A stretch of 64,000 nucleotides of DNA from contig VWZP01010938.1 of the NCBI GenBank assembly GCA_013396995.1, positions 605,435 to 669,434 on the forward strand, written 5' to 3'. The notes under the pieces are model-generated. The model saw nothing but the letters and a program-made list of their open reading frames with translations. It was not told where the DNA came from and did no database searches. The DNA comes from Dicaeum eximium. Taxonomy: Eukaryota; Chordata; Aves; Passeriformes; Dicaeidae. The translations under genes and the position numbers were made by a program. Of the stretch, positions 49,950 to 62,320 are shown one piece after another. The number at the start of each line of letters is the position of its first letter. The stretch's first letter is position 1.

Positions 49950-50420
49950 AAATAGTTAGGGCCAGGAGAAATTCTCCTTTGAAAAGCCTTTATTAAGGAT
50001 CAGCTCTTTTGGGACGGCAGCTCAGGGTGTGCTCCACCACTGCTGCTCCCAGCTGGATGACAAACAGGAGGAGTCTGCAGAGCTGTCACTTCTGGCAGGG
50101 CTGGGGTCTCTGTCCTCATGGTATGGTCAGGAGGGTCATGTTGGCTCAGTGCTCTAGGGGTGTCTTCTTGCTCTGATGTCATTCAAGTTATGACTGGTCT
50201 GGTGAAAGTTGGTGTCTCCTGCCTTGTTGGATTTTTCCCCACCCCTGAGGATTGGTTTTGGGTGGGTTTGAGGTTGGCTCGTTGTTTTAGGGTGGTCTTG
50301 ATTCACAGGTGGCTATATGATTTTAATATGCAAATATTTGCAACCCCTTCTGGGAATTGAGGAAGTCTGTTTGGGGAGCAGCAGCAGAATCACTCGACAG
50401 AGTAAGGGAAACAAGGGGTA
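49950..50420 (-). mobile_element. Solo LTR candidate, reverse orientation
   Basis: Read on the - strand it shows CCAAT motifs (attgg near 50253 on +) and then CTTAATAAAGGCTTTTC as poly(A) signal (near 49990 on +), in LTR order. Edges and target duplication not determined. Confidence 0.5.
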
Positions 50421-50675
50421 CAAATGGCTAAGAGTACGGGGTTAACACAGGTAAAACTATTGGTTGAACTCTGAACAACTGGAACTGCCAGGAGGGGTGT
50501 ACAAACTGGGATAATAAGAAGGGATACATGAACTGGGAGTGGAGACAGGTGTTGAAACATGAACAGGTAAGTACATTCTATTAAATGAATTGATAAATGA
50601 ATTAAACTTCTGTTTTATTCATAACACCAAGAGCTGGTGGGACATGTGGGGACCCCTGGATCTGTGTCTCTGCAG

Positions 50676-50866
50676 AAAACATGATCCGCTACACGGGCAG
50701 CCCCGACAGCCTCCGCTCGCGCGCGCCCATGATCACCCCCGACCTGGAGAGCGGCGTCAAGATGTGGCACCTGGTCAAGAACCATGAGCATGGTGACCAA
50801 AAAGAGGGTGACCGAGGCAGCAAGATGGTTTCTGAGATCTACCTGACCAGGTTATTGGCCACCAAG
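50676..50866 (+). CDS. PLXNA4: PLXNA4 exon w15: linker and start of GAP part 2
   Basis: It completes Glu and encodes 63 residues: NMIRYTGSPDSLRSRAPMIT, PDLESGVKMWHLVKNHEHGD and QKEGDRGSKMVSEIYLTRLL-ATK. The ENMIRYTGSPD start is A4-type. MWHLVKNHEHGDQKEGDRGSK begins the second half of the GAP domain. It ends in phase 0 before gtatgt. The exon is GC-rich with several CpG (cgctcgcgcgcgccc). Confidence 0.98.
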
Positions 50867-50896
50867 GTATGTGGTGAGGGACAGGGGGTTTGAGGG

Positions 50897-51322
50897 TGTG
50901 GTGGAATTTCTTGCCAGCAAGAAATGAGGGGCCACTCAAAGGATGCTGAAATTGGGTAAAAAGAGAAGAACAGAAGAGAAATAGAGCAAAGGGAGAGTTC
51001 CAAGTGTGTAGGGAAGGAGCTCGAGCTTTGAAAGCAGAGTCCAAAAAGAGACACTGGAAAAGCAACGAAGAGTAACAATCCAGGGCCATGAGATTGGTGG
51101 AAAAAGCACAGCAGGAGGTGCTGGAGTTGTTGATTATACTGGTTTGTAATTTGTACCAAAATTGAGCAAATGAAGAGCCAGGGCAGGTACTCAAAGCAAG
51201 GTCCAAAGATGTGTCAGGCCTCACAGTCTGAAATGGCTCCTGAGTTTTGTGGTACAAATCCTTCTCCACATTTTCCCTGAGCCAATAAAGACTCTTGTGC
51301 TGATGACTTGGAGAGGGTTACA
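50897..51322 (+). mobile_element. Solo LTR candidate
   Basis: The block runs from TGTGGTGGAATTTC to GGGTTACA and has 'gagccaataaagactcttgt' (poly(A) signal) near its end. It starts 31 bp after the exon w15 donor. No clear target-site duplication. Confidence 0.55.
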
Positions 51323-51894
51323 TTGACCTTACAGTGAGACATGAAAACTCAGCATGCACAGAGAGAAAATACAGATTAAATCAAGTGGGGGCAAAGCAGT
51401 GACCTGACCTGAGTCTCCAAACACGTCCCTAACTTTTTCATTTTTTGTCAGGGTATGAATAGGCACAAACACAATTCCATGTGTTCAGACAAATGCTGCC
51501 TGAGTTTGCCCATCAGACACATTTCCATCACTAGTTTAAGTCCTACTTTCCAGATTTACCTGCTCATTTATTCCTCAGTTCATTTTGCCTCTGATGTCTT
51601 GCTCTCCCTGCAGCCTCACTCAGGCTGTCTGAGCTGCAGAGGGATTTGGAGGAAAGGCAGCTTTGTCTTTCGCCCCTGGTCCATGCCCCATTCCCTGGCA
51701 TCAGGAGGTTTTTATGGATCACACAACATGTGAAAAATGTTGAAAAAGGGAAAGTGTTGCTCCCCAGGGCTCAGGCCCCAGCTGGTGTGAACCAGCAAGC
51801 ATTGGATTGCTGCTGATTTATGTTGTCTGGGGAAACAGCCCCTACCCCACCACTGAACTGCTTTTGCTTTCTGTTCTGGGTCACAAATTCAACA

Positions 51895-51985
51895 CTTGGG
51901 GTTTTTTGTTGGTTTGTTGTTGGGTTTTTTGTTGTTGTTTTGTTTGGGGTTTTCTCGTCTGGTTTTTTTTTTGGTTTTTGTGGAG
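51895..51985. repeat. G/T-rich low-complexity stretch
   Basis: About 90 bp made almost wholly of T with G (ggggttttttgttggtttg and onward). Confidence 0.85.
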
Positions 51986-53364
51986 ATGACAGGAAAGCAG
52001 CTGCAAAACAGCAACAGAAAGAGTAGGAAGGTTGGGGTTTTATTGTTTCCCCTCTTGGGCCGAGCAATTTTCGTTTCTCATTGTGACCATTTGAGGGAAG
52101 GAAAGAGAGAGAGCAGTTGCTGTAATACAACCCCCAGGAATACTTTGTTAAACTGACAATGATTTTTATTCTGGTAAATCCTTGACCTCTGACACCTAAG
52201 AGGCTCTTCCCTAAAAGCCTCAGAGGTTTTTGTGGAGTTTGTGAGGGTGAGCATGTAGACAATGAATTCCCTTCAGGAACTGAACTTGAGGGCAGCTCTT
52301 CCACATCAGACCAAGAGGATTTCCCCTCCAGAGCCCTTTCTGAGTCAGACAAAACTTTAGGGCTTTGTTCACCCCGCAGGACTTCACACAAACAAAAGGT
52401 GCCTCTGTTTGTTTCCCCAAGAATAAATCAAGTGGTGAATCAGCCAGACTCCAGCTTTCTAATTAAGTGTTTGTTAGCTCTAGGTAAACCTGAGCCACTC
52501 TAATGGAACCCGGAGCTTCATTTCTAGAAAGGAGACATTTCTTCCCTAGGTCTTTGGAGAAAGGGCAGAGTTTTATCTTGCAGGAAAGGAAATTTTTCAT
52601 ACCAGGGAATGTTTGTTGGAGATTCAACTATTTTTGGTTCTTTTAGCAGCTGTCTGGTTTGTCCACACACAAATGCCTGTGAAGCTCTGGTGACAGACAA
52701 AACATGCCCCGCTTGGTTCCACCCCAAACCCAGCCTAAAACTCCTCAGCTGTCCCCTTCTCCAAGCCTGGTCACCCTCAAATATTCCAGCTCCTCTCCTT
52801 CCTGCTAAAAGTCAACTGTCCTCACAAGGGTGACTCTCCAAGCCCTGAATCTGGGATTCTCCTGCCAGTGGGGAATAAAAGATGAGGAGGCCTCTTGGGA
52901 ATGAAGTCTGTGTTATTTAGGACACTGGTCACACATTAACCACCCACCTCTCTAGGTTCTCTTGTCCTTTTTGTCTCCATGACACCTTCTGCTGTGCTCT
53001 ACAGGCAGCTGACTTCTCTTCCCAGCTTAAAAGCTGGCCCTGGGTAAAAGCCAGCCTGGAAGATGGCTGGGTTTTGTCTCATGGAAGCACTGAAGCATTG
53101 AGGATGGGATGCAGAGAGAGCAATCTGTCTGGAAATGAGCTGTAATGATCATTGTGAAGATAAGCATTCCTGCTTAAAGACACTTGTATTGAAATTCCCA
53201 GGTCGTTTTACTGATGTTAGATGTCCCCCACTTTTCAATCACACCTTGAGCTGATCCACAGACATTCCCTATTTTCAGTGGGGTACCAAAATTCAACATC
53301 CTCTGCCCACTTGTTACCTCATGTTACCTCATGTTCTTCTTTCCTTCCTCCCTTCTCCCACCAG

Positions 53365-53534
53365 GGCACTCTCCAGAAATTCGTGGATGACCTCTTTGAG
53401 ACCATCTTCAGCACTGCTCACCGTGGCAGTGCCCTCCCCCTGGCCATCAAGTACATGTTTGATTTCCTGGACGAGCAGGCAGACAAGCACAACATCCACG
53501 ACCCCCACGTGAGGCACACCTGGAAGAGCAACTG
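53365..53534 (+). CDS. PLXNA4: PLXNA4 exon w16: GAP domain, part 2
   Basis: It encodes 56 codons plus two bases of Cys: GTLQKFVDDLFETIFSTAHR, GSALPLAIKYMFDFLDEQAD and KHNIHDPHVRHTWKSN(C). This is core helical GAP sequence. ALPLAIKYMFDFLDEQADKH is near-invariant in plexins. HNIHDPHV fits the A4 paralog. The acceptor is cttctcccaccag and the donor gtgagt. Confidence 0.98.
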
Positions 53535-54105
53535 GTGAGTGAGTGAGACAGCCCAGTCCAGCCCAGCCCTGCCCACTGGGCTGGAAGGAGACTAGAGGGA
53601 AGTGTATTTGGGATCTGGCTGCTGGGGAAGCTGAGGACCCCGGGGTGGAGCTCAAAGGATGAGGCTCAGTCTTGCCAAGTCAATGGAGAAGTCAGAAGGT
53701 CCCAAAATCGAAAGGATTAGCACTTTTGCTAAAAAGGTGCCAGTTTGCCCTGTATTACATGGAAATGGCAGGATTTGTGAGGGATTCAATGAGGAAAAAT
53801 GAACTTTTTAATTGCTGCAGTGCCTCAGGATCACATAGGAATATCCAGGGAGGCATGGGAGAGGATTCAACACCACTGGCTTCATCTGCACTGGGTGTTT
53901 TAATTCCCAGCTCTATTTGTTTGCTCACACAGAGGTATCTCAGGCCAGCTGAGAATTTTAAGGTATCCAAGACATCCTCAGAGGATGTGGAGCAGCCACA
54001 GGAGACTTGTACCCTCCTGGGTGGCAGCTGGAGGCCAGGAGAGCATTTCCAATGGTACAAAGTATTAAAAGGGTCTGGAGCTGGATGTGAGTCTTCTTTG
54101 GAGTG

Positions 54106-54181
54106 AGTAACAAAGGGTGACATCAGTAACAAAGAGTGACATCGGTGACAAAGAGTGACACCAGTGGCAAAGTGTGACATC
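54106..54181 (+). repeat. 19-bp minisatellite, 4 copies
   Basis: Units such as agtaacaaagagtgacatc start at 54106, 54125, 54144 and 54163, differing at a few bases. Confidence 0.92.
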
Positions 54182-54349
54182 AGGCCCCTGCTCCAGCTGC
54201 CAGCTCCTCCTCATTCCTGCAATGGGGCAGTGGGAAAAGCCAGGATCGGTGGAGAAAAACCTCCTGTCTGCCGAGTCTCCCCGTTGGAAAGGGCTCCCCG
54301 GGGAATGGCTCCCTCCCCTTCTCCTGTGCAAACACAGGGACTATAAAAG

Positions 54350-54560
54350 GAGCAGCAGAGGAGAGCCGTGGGGCTCCCAGCTCATGCATTTTTTCCTTTT
54401 CCCAGCCATGCAGTTGGCAGATCGTCATAGCGCCGGTGACATAAAAAAAGAAACCCCATGCACCAAAGAGGCTTTCAACTAATGAAACATTAGCATATTA
54501 TTAACATTATCTGCGGCACTAATCTAAGGCTGATTGCAGCCACTCAGCCTAAATGAGCAG
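54350..54560. promoter_or_regulatory. Candidate conserved non-coding element
   Basis: Non-repetitive, AT-rich sequence with ctaatgaaacattagcat, attattaacattatctg and cactaatctaaggctgatt. It resembles homeodomain/POU-bound enhancers. The call rests on motif density and texture alone. Confidence 0.3.
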
Positions 54561-54874
54561 GAGGTTTATTTAAGGGGGGAGGGGGGAAGGCAGAGTGTGT
54601 GTGTTTGTGGGAAAAGGGGCAGTGTGAAGAAATCTGTTCAATCAGATCAAATTAACTCAAAGTCACATCACAGGGCTTCATTATTCCCAGCCAGGGACAT
54701 CATCCCCTATCCCCTCCCTACACCCAGGCACACAAACACACATTCTGCTCCTCACAAGGACTTCTGCAAGGTTCACTCATCCACCTCATCCCCCCAGTGA
54801 TGGTTCTCTATTCCCAGCCTAAATTCCCACAACTCCAGCATGTCTCATTGTCATTTTTTACTTATTCTTCCCCA

Positions 54875-55055
54875 AGGCTCTGGGACAGGCTGCTCAGAAG
54901 AATTGTGGCTGCCCCATCCCTGGGCTGTTCAAGTCCAGGTTGGATGGGGCTTGGAGCAACCTGGGATAGTGGAAGGTGTCCCTACACTAAGGGTGTGGAA
55001 TGGATGATCTTTAAGGTGTCTTCCCACCCAAAGCACTCTATAATTTTGTGTTTTC
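54875..55055 (+). mobile_element. CR1 LINE 3'-end fragment
   Basis: 'tgtggctgccccatccctgg', 'gatggggcttggagcaacct' and 'gcactctataattttgtg' mark a CR1 terminus. Confidence 0.88.
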
Positions 55056-55614
55056 CAGCATCTCCCTCTTCTCCTGAACTTGGCTGACGGGATTCTCTGT
55101 GTGGGACTTTCATGACATTTGTTCTGTGATTTTGCTGGCTCAGGAGAACACACAGAGGTTTAGGAAAAAACAGTGTCAACCCTCTGTCAGGAAGGTTGTT
55201 ACCCAAAATCCATCAGACTTGGAGATGAATTTTTTACAGTGTTGTGAACACAATGAGCAAATGGGAGGAACTGGGGAGTGTATCCTGAATATCAGGAGAA
55301 TAAAAAGCTGAAAGGTGCAGAGTGTGAAGGTAGACTTAACAATCTGCCTGAGAGAGAGACAGGGGCTGGGCTCTGTGCTCAGTGGCACATCCCAGCTCCT
55401 GGGCCATGATCACTGCAGTGCATTTGCCCTGATAAAAGGCTTGAGGCAAAGGCTGGAGGTATCTCATACAAGGTACCTTAGGGCATCTCATACAAATGAG
55501 CTGCTCTGGAGAAAAAGGGGGAAAAGGGCTTTGGATTGTAACTGGAATAGTATTTCCTTGGTTAGGGCAGATACATTTTCACATCAAAGGCTGTGATACT
55601 TGTTTCCCAGTTTC

Positions 55615-55633
55615 TTTTTTTTTTTTTTTTTTT
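55615..55633. repeat. Poly-T tract (19 T)
   Basis: Uninterrupted T run after 'cagtttc'. Confidence 0.93.
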
Positions 55634-55861
55634 CCTTGAGGCAATAGGGGCTTTCCCTGTCATGTAGCAACTGCTTCCTGCTCGAGGTACTGGGATCATG
55701 TGCAGGCTTGGGCTGGAGCAGTGGAAGGTGACAGGACATGGTGTCCTAGCACACAGGGTGTGCCATGAGCACTCCCAGTCTCCACCTGGGAGCTCTCCCT
55801 GCCTCTCTTCCCATGGGATTGCTGTGAGGCCTAAAAGCCAAGTCCCTCAATGACAAATGGG

Positions 55862-56041
55862 TAGAATCCCAGGATGGTTTGGGTTGGAAGGGACCTTAAA
55901 CTCATCTAGTTCCAACCCCTGCCAAGGGCAGGGACACCTCCCACTATCCCAGGTTGCTCCAAGCCCTGTCCAAGCTGATCTTGGACACTCCCAGGGATTC
56001 AGGGGCAGCCACAACTTCTCTGGGCAGCCTGTTCCAGTGCT
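55862..56041 (-). mobile_element. CR1 LINE 3'-end fragment, reverse orientation
   Basis: 'ggtttgggttggaagggacc', 'ggacacctcccactatccca' and 'gggcagcctgttccagtgc' are the reverse complement of a CR1 3' end. It lies about 800 bp from an opposite-facing CR1 in the same intron. Confidence 0.92.
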
Positions 56042-56436
56042 TTATAACTCATACCATAATAATTTTTGTGAGTTCAACGCCTGTATTCATCTGATGGAGC
56101 AACCAACAGGGTCAACTTTCTACTGCAACTTAACACAGAGAGATTCAGTGTTTGTCATCACCGAAATTATACTCCCATTCATTTAAGGGCACCTTCAACA
56201 AGATTGCATTGACTTCAAGACTCACAAAATCTGCCTTGTAAGGGACAAAAGGTGACGTCTCTACCATCCCTAGACTTCGTAGTGGGGCAATTCATTGCAT
56301 AGCAAAGTTTATCCCAGAATCTTCATACCCACAGCCTGGATCTTTGATTCCCACATTCCATTTGCTGCTGTGATGTCTCCCAGCAAAGCCTCTGAGCTGT
56401 GCACTGACCGTGTCCCCTCTCCCACCCCTCCTGCAG

Positions 56437-56649
56437 CCTCCCCTTGCGCTTCTGGGTCAACATGATCAAGAACCCACAGTTTGTCTTCGACATCCACAAA
56501 AACAGCATCACGGACGCCTGCCTGTCCGTGGTGGCTCAGACCTTCATGGACTCCTGCTCCACCTCAGAGCACCGGCTGGGCAAAGACTCCCCCTCCAACA
56601 AGCTCCTCTACGCCAAGGACATCCCCAGCTACAAGAACTGGGTGGAAAG
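56437..56649 (+). CDS. PLXNA4: PLXNA4 exon w17: GAP domain part 2, catalytic Arg
   Basis: It completes Cys and encodes 70 residues plus two bases of a split Arg: LPLRFWVNMIKNPQFVFDIH, KNSITDACLSVVAQTFMDSC and STSEHRLGKDSPSNKLLYAK-DIPSYKNWVE. The Arg of LPLRFWVN (CGC at 56447-56449) is the third Arg required for plexin GAP activity. With the LLLRR pair of w9/w10 the catalytic set is intact. The donor is gtgagt. The next exon should complete the Arg and continue with the C-terminal helices. It is not in this window. Confidence 0.98.
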
Positions 56650-59504
56650 GTGAGTTTCAGCTGTGGAATGACATAAAGTGACACAACCAGGCCCTGCTTT
56701 GTGGGTGGAGGTAGGAGGTGGCATCGCCGTTGCTTTTGGAAGCTGTCCCTGGGGTTTTTTTGTCTTTGGCTTTTGCTAAGTGGAAATCTCCACGTTAGCC
56801 TTTTATTCCCTCGTGCCTTGCAGCAGAGTTGGAAATTAATTAATGGTGGGAGCTGCAGGTGTTTGCCATCATTGTTTTTTTTTGAGGAGAAACTCTTGAG
56901 AAGCGGCAGAGGGAGGAAGGAAGGGGAGGTGATGTGTGTGAGCCCTGGGAAGCATACGGGCTTCTCAGTCCTTCCACACAGGCCTGAAGTGGTTTGCTGC
57001 TCTCAGCATCGTTGTGACAGTCCCCACATTGCTCAAGGGATTCATCATTATCCTCCAGCAACTTCCCTTGGAGGCTCTTCTGTGCTTTGAGTGAGGTGAC
57101 AGACGATTGACAAGCTGCTGACTGAAGCTCTGCAGGTATTTTATGTCAGGTCAGAGGTCTTTCCAAGCATTTTGTCCACACTTCCAAGACCTGTGGCTGT
57201 ACTTCAATCTGCTGTACAAGGGTCAGTGCCTGGCAAAGCTGCTCCACAGGGAATACAACCAAAACATCTATTCCTGCAGCATGTTGGGACTTCAGTTTCC
57301 GTAGGGTTTCCCCCAGGACAAGCAAACAGCACATCCTGTTCTTCATCCAGCAGGAGCTGTGCTTTGCTTCCCAACATTCTGCACTTGCCTGGTGTTATTG
57401 ACAGGTTTGGGAACTGCACAGATGGGGAACTGTTGCTGCTGTGTAAATACAAAGGCGGGTTTATCCTACAGATCATTCCTGGGCACTGCATCCAGCTTTC
57501 AGCAATGACTTCCCAGGGACAACCTAAAATTGATACCATGTCCTGCAGGTTGTACAAGGCCTCTGCTGCTGCAGACACCTCACACTGTGCTATAAATCCC
57601 TGTATTGCTTTTGCTGGGGATGATTTTCTCTCATTTTGTGACAGGAGTGTGGCTGATCAAAGAGCTCCGTCCCCTACTCGGCACCAGGCAGCGTTTTTTT
57701 CCAACAATTCTCCCATTGGTCTGTGATTTGTCTGGACAATTATTTTTAGACGTGGTTAAACACTTCAGCAAATGTCGTTTCTAGGCAACCTGCAAGGCTC
57801 TTATGAGCTACCTTGCTTAATTATGACCTACTTTTGGTACCATGTCCAAGTTTCTTAGTGTGTATTGAGGCTGATTGCTGGATTGACCTGGATAACGGGA
57901 AGCAAGTGTTGGAGGTTCCATTTAGGAATCACGTTTGTACCAACAGTGACCCAAAGGTGTCATTCTCTAGTGATGCTTTAGCAACACTCTGTGTGGTTGG
58001 GTGGTTTCTGTGGACAAATCATGTTTTCCATCTCAAACTGCTTGATTTTATCCTGGGAGGTGCTACATTTGAGTGACAAACTGAGGTATTTAAGTGAAGA
58101 ATTTCCTTATGCAACAAACACCTTTTTTTTTTTTTTCCTTTCCCTCTGGATAAACAAAAGGCAGCAGTTTCCATTTTGTTTTTTTTTCCAGTATTGATTT
58201 CACTTTACAAGTTTTTGGAGCTAAATCCTGGTACCCAGGGATCTTCAGCAATAGGTGCTGCATTTCCTTGGAAGTTTTCCCAAACAACTGGGTTTGCAAA
58301 CGAGGAACATAACACCTCCTGCTGCTTGTAAACAGCCCTGGATTCCTGTCCCCAGCATGTGCTGGGTTGTTATCTGCACTGATGTCTGACAACTTGAACT
58401 GAAGCCCAGGGGGAGACTGCAGGTTTTGGAATATGGTTAGAGCTTCTTCCCTGCTTTTATTTTTGTGTGTCAGTTCCACTGACTCAAGGCAGTGGCACCT
58501 GGATGCTGTGGGAGATGAAAGAAAAAAAACTATCAGGGATGAATAAAATATAATTTGAGTTCTACCCCGAGCTAATGAATTCCTTCTCTCAGTTCTGCAA
58601 TTGTGCTTTGAGGGAGTTTTTCCAAATCCAAAGGCTTCCAGTGCTGGTTGGAGCTATTTCTGTAGTCAGCATCAGCTGGAGATGGCATCCTTCAAGACCA
58701 CTAGACTTCTTCAAAGAGTGAATCAGGAGATAAAAAGTCGGGGAGTTTAAGAAGTGGTTGAGTAAATCAGAAGAACCTGAAATCAAACAAACTTCTTTCA
58801 CAAAGAGGAAACTCTAAGAGGGTAATTAGTCAGTGGTAGATTGTACCCAGCTTCAGGCACTCTGGATTAAAACATGCCTGGATTTAGAGGTCTGGAAGTG
58901 GAGCTGAGCTAGGTTACTCCAAGCCATCCCTTTGAAACCTCTGGTTTCTTGGTGTGGAGCCTTCAGGACTCACAAATGTCAGAGCAGGGAATGACCTTGG
59001 CATGAGAAAAAGGCAGGGGTGAAAGGACTTCCCTCCAATCCTTCAAATATTTGTTTTCCACCTGGGAATGTGCATTGGGAAGGGAATAGTTACAGCTTCT
59101 GGCCTCACCAGTGGTCTGCCTCCACAGGGTGCTCAACTGGAAATTTGATTCCAGAAGATTTCAACAGCAAGACTGTCAGGAATCTTCACTGGTTTTATTT
59201 GTTTGTTTGGCTCATGTTTTAGTGTAGGATTTTCTCATGTTTTCAGTTACTTGTTTGTGATGAGTCAAGTGTTGCCTTCACAATTGGGATGTGTGACAAT
59301 GGCTAATTTAAAAATTTTGAAATTTACCAATTTTTGCAATTTCCTGTCGACTTAATGGAAAACTAGATAAGAAATGGACATCTTCCATGACATTTTGAGA
59401 GGTTGGTTTAGTGCCCATTTCTATAATTATTTAAAGTGATCGATTTGCTGACAACAGCAACAAAAAAATTATTGTATATCACTTAAATTTAGTTTAAGAT
59501 GTTA

Positions 59505-59585
59505 CCTGCTCATTGCAGGGGAGTTGGACTAGATCACCTCTAAATGTCCCTTCCAACCCAAACTATTCTGTGATTTTATGATAGT
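59505..59585 (+). mobile_element. CR1 LINE 3'-end stub
   Basis: 'ggagttggactagatcacct' and 'caaactattctgtgatttta' are the last 80 bp of a CR1. Confidence 0.85.
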
Positions 59586-60029
59586 CCTTTTATAACATCA
59601 TTGGAAGCAGAGGTGGACTCTGCCTACTGAAACAATCCAACTGAGAAATTCTGGCTTTTGGGGAAAAAACAGGTTCACTGTTCAAATGAGACGCACAGAG
59701 CTGGAAACATGTGGTTAAAAAGTGTTCTGGAGCAGCCACATCTTGAATTTCCTGCTGCAGAACAGGAGGCCTGATGAGGCAGGACAATTAACCCAGGAAA
59801 TTGGGACAGGCTATCTGGCTTTTGTTGAAGCCACGAAGAGTCAGGCTGTAGTTCTAAAACAAAGTGGAGGCTTTTCAATTATTGTTATATGAGTCTATTG
59901 GAAAAAAAAAAAAAGAAAGGAGAGGAAAAGAATGGTAAGGATAGAGCAGAATCTCATCTGACTTCAGTTAGTAAAACTCCATAGGCTCTGCTGAATTTAC
60001 ATTAGAGCAGCTTCAGATCTGCATCTTTT

Positions 60030-60290
60030 CAAGTTTACTTCAAATGTCCCCTTTGAGCCTGGAAATCTGGAGAACTTGGGAGCATTTGATGCAATCCCCA
60101 AGCAATACAAAGGGGAGCCTGTTCTAATTGGGACTGTCTCATTAGCATTCAACACCACACTGAAAAATGACAAAGGGCTGTGGCTGACCTTTCATTTCTC
60201 TCCATGCTGCCAAGCTTATGATAACACTTGTTTGAACTTCATTAACACAATTTAATTGCCTGCATCACAATCAATATGATGTTATGGAAG
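60030..60290. promoter_or_regulatory. Candidate conserved non-coding element
   Basis: Non-repetitive sequence with ctcattagcattc, cttcattaacacaatttaat, tgcctgcatcacaatcaata and similar homeodomain-type cores. Texture suggests constraint; no alignment was available. Confidence 0.3.
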
Positions 60291-60744
60291 CCTGGCACGA
60301 AGGCAAGGATGTGGGAGACTGAAAAGGGGCAAAGCACAAAAAGCAGAAGTCAAAGAGGTTTTTCCATTTCACACTGGTGCCCAAAACACCTGCAGGGCTG
60401 CAAGGAGAGGATCTGGTGCTCTTTTTTCTCCCTCATCCCTGCAGGGACTCGGTCTCCTTTTGGCTGCTTATTGTGCATTGAAAAGAACCCCTCTAAGAAA
60501 AACTTAAAGTCAATGGAGACATCACAAGTGTTCTTAACTTAAGAGTCATCCAATGAAGACCATTCAAAATAGGCTTGCCAGGTTCAGGATCAAAAGAAGC
60601 TTAAAGTGATCTGACATGTGGGATTCAGAATTATAACATTTGCATTTTATTGTGTTAACGTGGGTGCAAACAGTGCCTGACATAGCTGGTGCTACTCCTG
60701 TGGCCATGATCTCATCTACTTCTTTTCCTTACAAGTACAGATAC

Positions 60745-60995
60745 TTTTAGGATAAGGGGGAACAATTTTAAACTAAAGGGGAGAGATTTAAGTGAGGTGT
60801 TTGGAAGGCATTCTTTACTCAGAGGATAGGAAGGCCCTGGCACAGAGAAGCTGTGGCTGCCCCTGGATCCCTGGAAGTGTCCAAGGCCAGGCTGGACAGG
60901 GCTTGGGGCAACCTGGGATGATTGAAGGTGTCCCTGCCCATGGCAGAGGTGGCACTGGATCATCTTTAAGGTCCCTTCCAACCCAAAACATTTTA
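60745..60995 (+). mobile_element. CR1 LINE 3'-end fragment
   Basis: 'ctgtggctgcccctggatcc', 'gtgtccctgcccatggcaga' and 'ccttccaacccaaaacattt' mark a CR1 terminus. Confidence 0.9.
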
Positions 60996-61469
60996 GATTT
61001 GATGATTCATGAAGCAGCTGTGATTTGCATCCCATTAGCCTTTAGATGCCGAGGTCTAGGTCTTGTTAGGAAGAGCTTTGAGAGCATGTTTGGAGTACAC
61101 AAAACAGACAGCCTGTACCCATTTGGGATTTTACCTGCCCATTGTGTCAGCTTGGGGTTTCAGGGCTCTCAAGTCACTGGGAAATCTCTGCCTGTGCAGT
61201 GCTTGTGATGTCTGTTGGCCGCTTTGCAGCTAACTTTAGAAAGACAAACTGGACCTGTTTTTAAAACAATAAAAAGCTGCATGTACCCTAATATTGTGGG
61301 TTATTGAGGTTTTAAGGAGAAACTCTGAGGGTTTTAAAAAAGAACATCGCATGAGAGGTGCAAATCCTGGCTCTACTTTAAAAATGAGTTTTTTGTGCCC
61401 TCTCTCTCTCTGCTGGAAAGAAGGCTCAAGAAGTAGCATACCAAAGGTCAAGGCAGGGGGTGTTGTCAG

Positions 61470-61720
61470 TGGAGATAATAAAAAACAGTGCTGGAAGGGG
61501 CCTCGGGAGGTCAACCCGACCATCTCCTGCCTCAGGGCAGGATCAGCTCTGTCTAAAGCCTTCCTGACAGATGCTTGTCTACCCCTTTCTTAAAGGCCTC
61601 CAACAACGGAGCCTCTGCTATCCTCAGGCAATTCATTCCCGTGCTTCCCTGTCCTTCCTATCAGAGTGTTTTCCCTGCTGGGCAGCCAAAATCTCCCTGG
61701 CTGTAATTAAAGCTCAGGCG
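61470..61720 (-). mobile_element. Ancient CR1/L3-like fragment, reverse orientation
   Basis: 'tggaaggggcctcgggaggt', 'ctcctgcctcagggcaggat' and 'aggcctccaacaacggagcc' resemble the old CR1-L3 type tail shared by reptiles and birds, in reverse orientation. It is clearly older than the other CR1 copies. Confidence 0.6.
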
Positions 61721-61819
61721 TCCCCAAGGCAGGGGGTACAGCTCATTCCCTGCCTCTCTGGGGCAGCTTTTGGCGTATCTGAAGACTGCTCACTTGTCTT
61801 TCTTCACTTTTCATCTCAG

Positions 61820-61834
61820 AAAAAAAAAAAAAAA
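61820..61834. repeat. Poly-A tract
   Basis: About 15 A after 'catctcag'. Confidence 0.9.
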
Positions 61835-62147
61835 ACCAACAAAAATCCCAATGTTTTCTCATGTTCTTGCACAGTGCAGCTTTCAGCTGGCAAGATGAAG
61901 ATAAGTCCATATGTGGAGGGCTCAGCCCCACACATCCTCTGCTCTGAGGTGGTGCTGGGTGATCTCCTCTCCCAGAGGAACTACCTGTGCACCAATTCCC
62001 TCTTCAGCCATTGAGTCAGTGCTGTCCATCAACTCTGCACTGTTTCTTCTGAGGGGAGAGGCAGCAGGAAAAGCCATGAACAGGCCAGATAAAAGCATTG
62101 TCCTTCCTAGGGCTTGCACACACAGACAGAATTGTTCCCTTCAACAG

Positions 62148-62320
62148 CTTGGGTTGGAAGGGACCTTGAAGCTGATCTCATTCCAGCCCCTGCCATTTGC
62201 AGGGACACCTCCCACTATCCCAGGTTGCTCTAAGCCCCATCCAGCCTGCTCTTGAACACATCCAGGGATGGGGTATCCCCGATTTCCCTGGGCAATCTAT
62301 TCCAGTGCCTCACCAGCAGC
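62148..62320 (-). mobile_element. CR1 LINE 3'-end fragment, reverse orientation
   Basis: 'cttgggttggaagggacctt', 'ggacacctcccactatccca' and 'atctattccagtgcctcacc' are the reverse complement of a CR1 3' end. Confidence 0.9.

Larger units (their letters stand above)
48275..50675 (+). other. Intron w14-w15
   Basis: The 2.4-kb intron has an AT-rich, TAAT-motif-rich segment at about 49200-49320 and a reverse LTR candidate at about 49950-50420. The rest is unrecognised. Confidence 0.7.
50867..53364 (+). other. Intron w15-w16
   Basis: The 2.5-kb intron has an LTR candidate at 50897-51322 directly after the donor and a G/T-rich low-complexity stretch at about 51895-51985. Nothing else is recognised. 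Confidence 0.7.
53535..56436 (+). other. Intron w16-w17
   Basis: The 2.9-kb intron has a 19-bp minisatellite, a possible conserved element at 54350-54560, CR1 fragments in opposite orientations and a 19-T run at 55615-55633. The rest is unrecognised. Confidence 0.7.
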
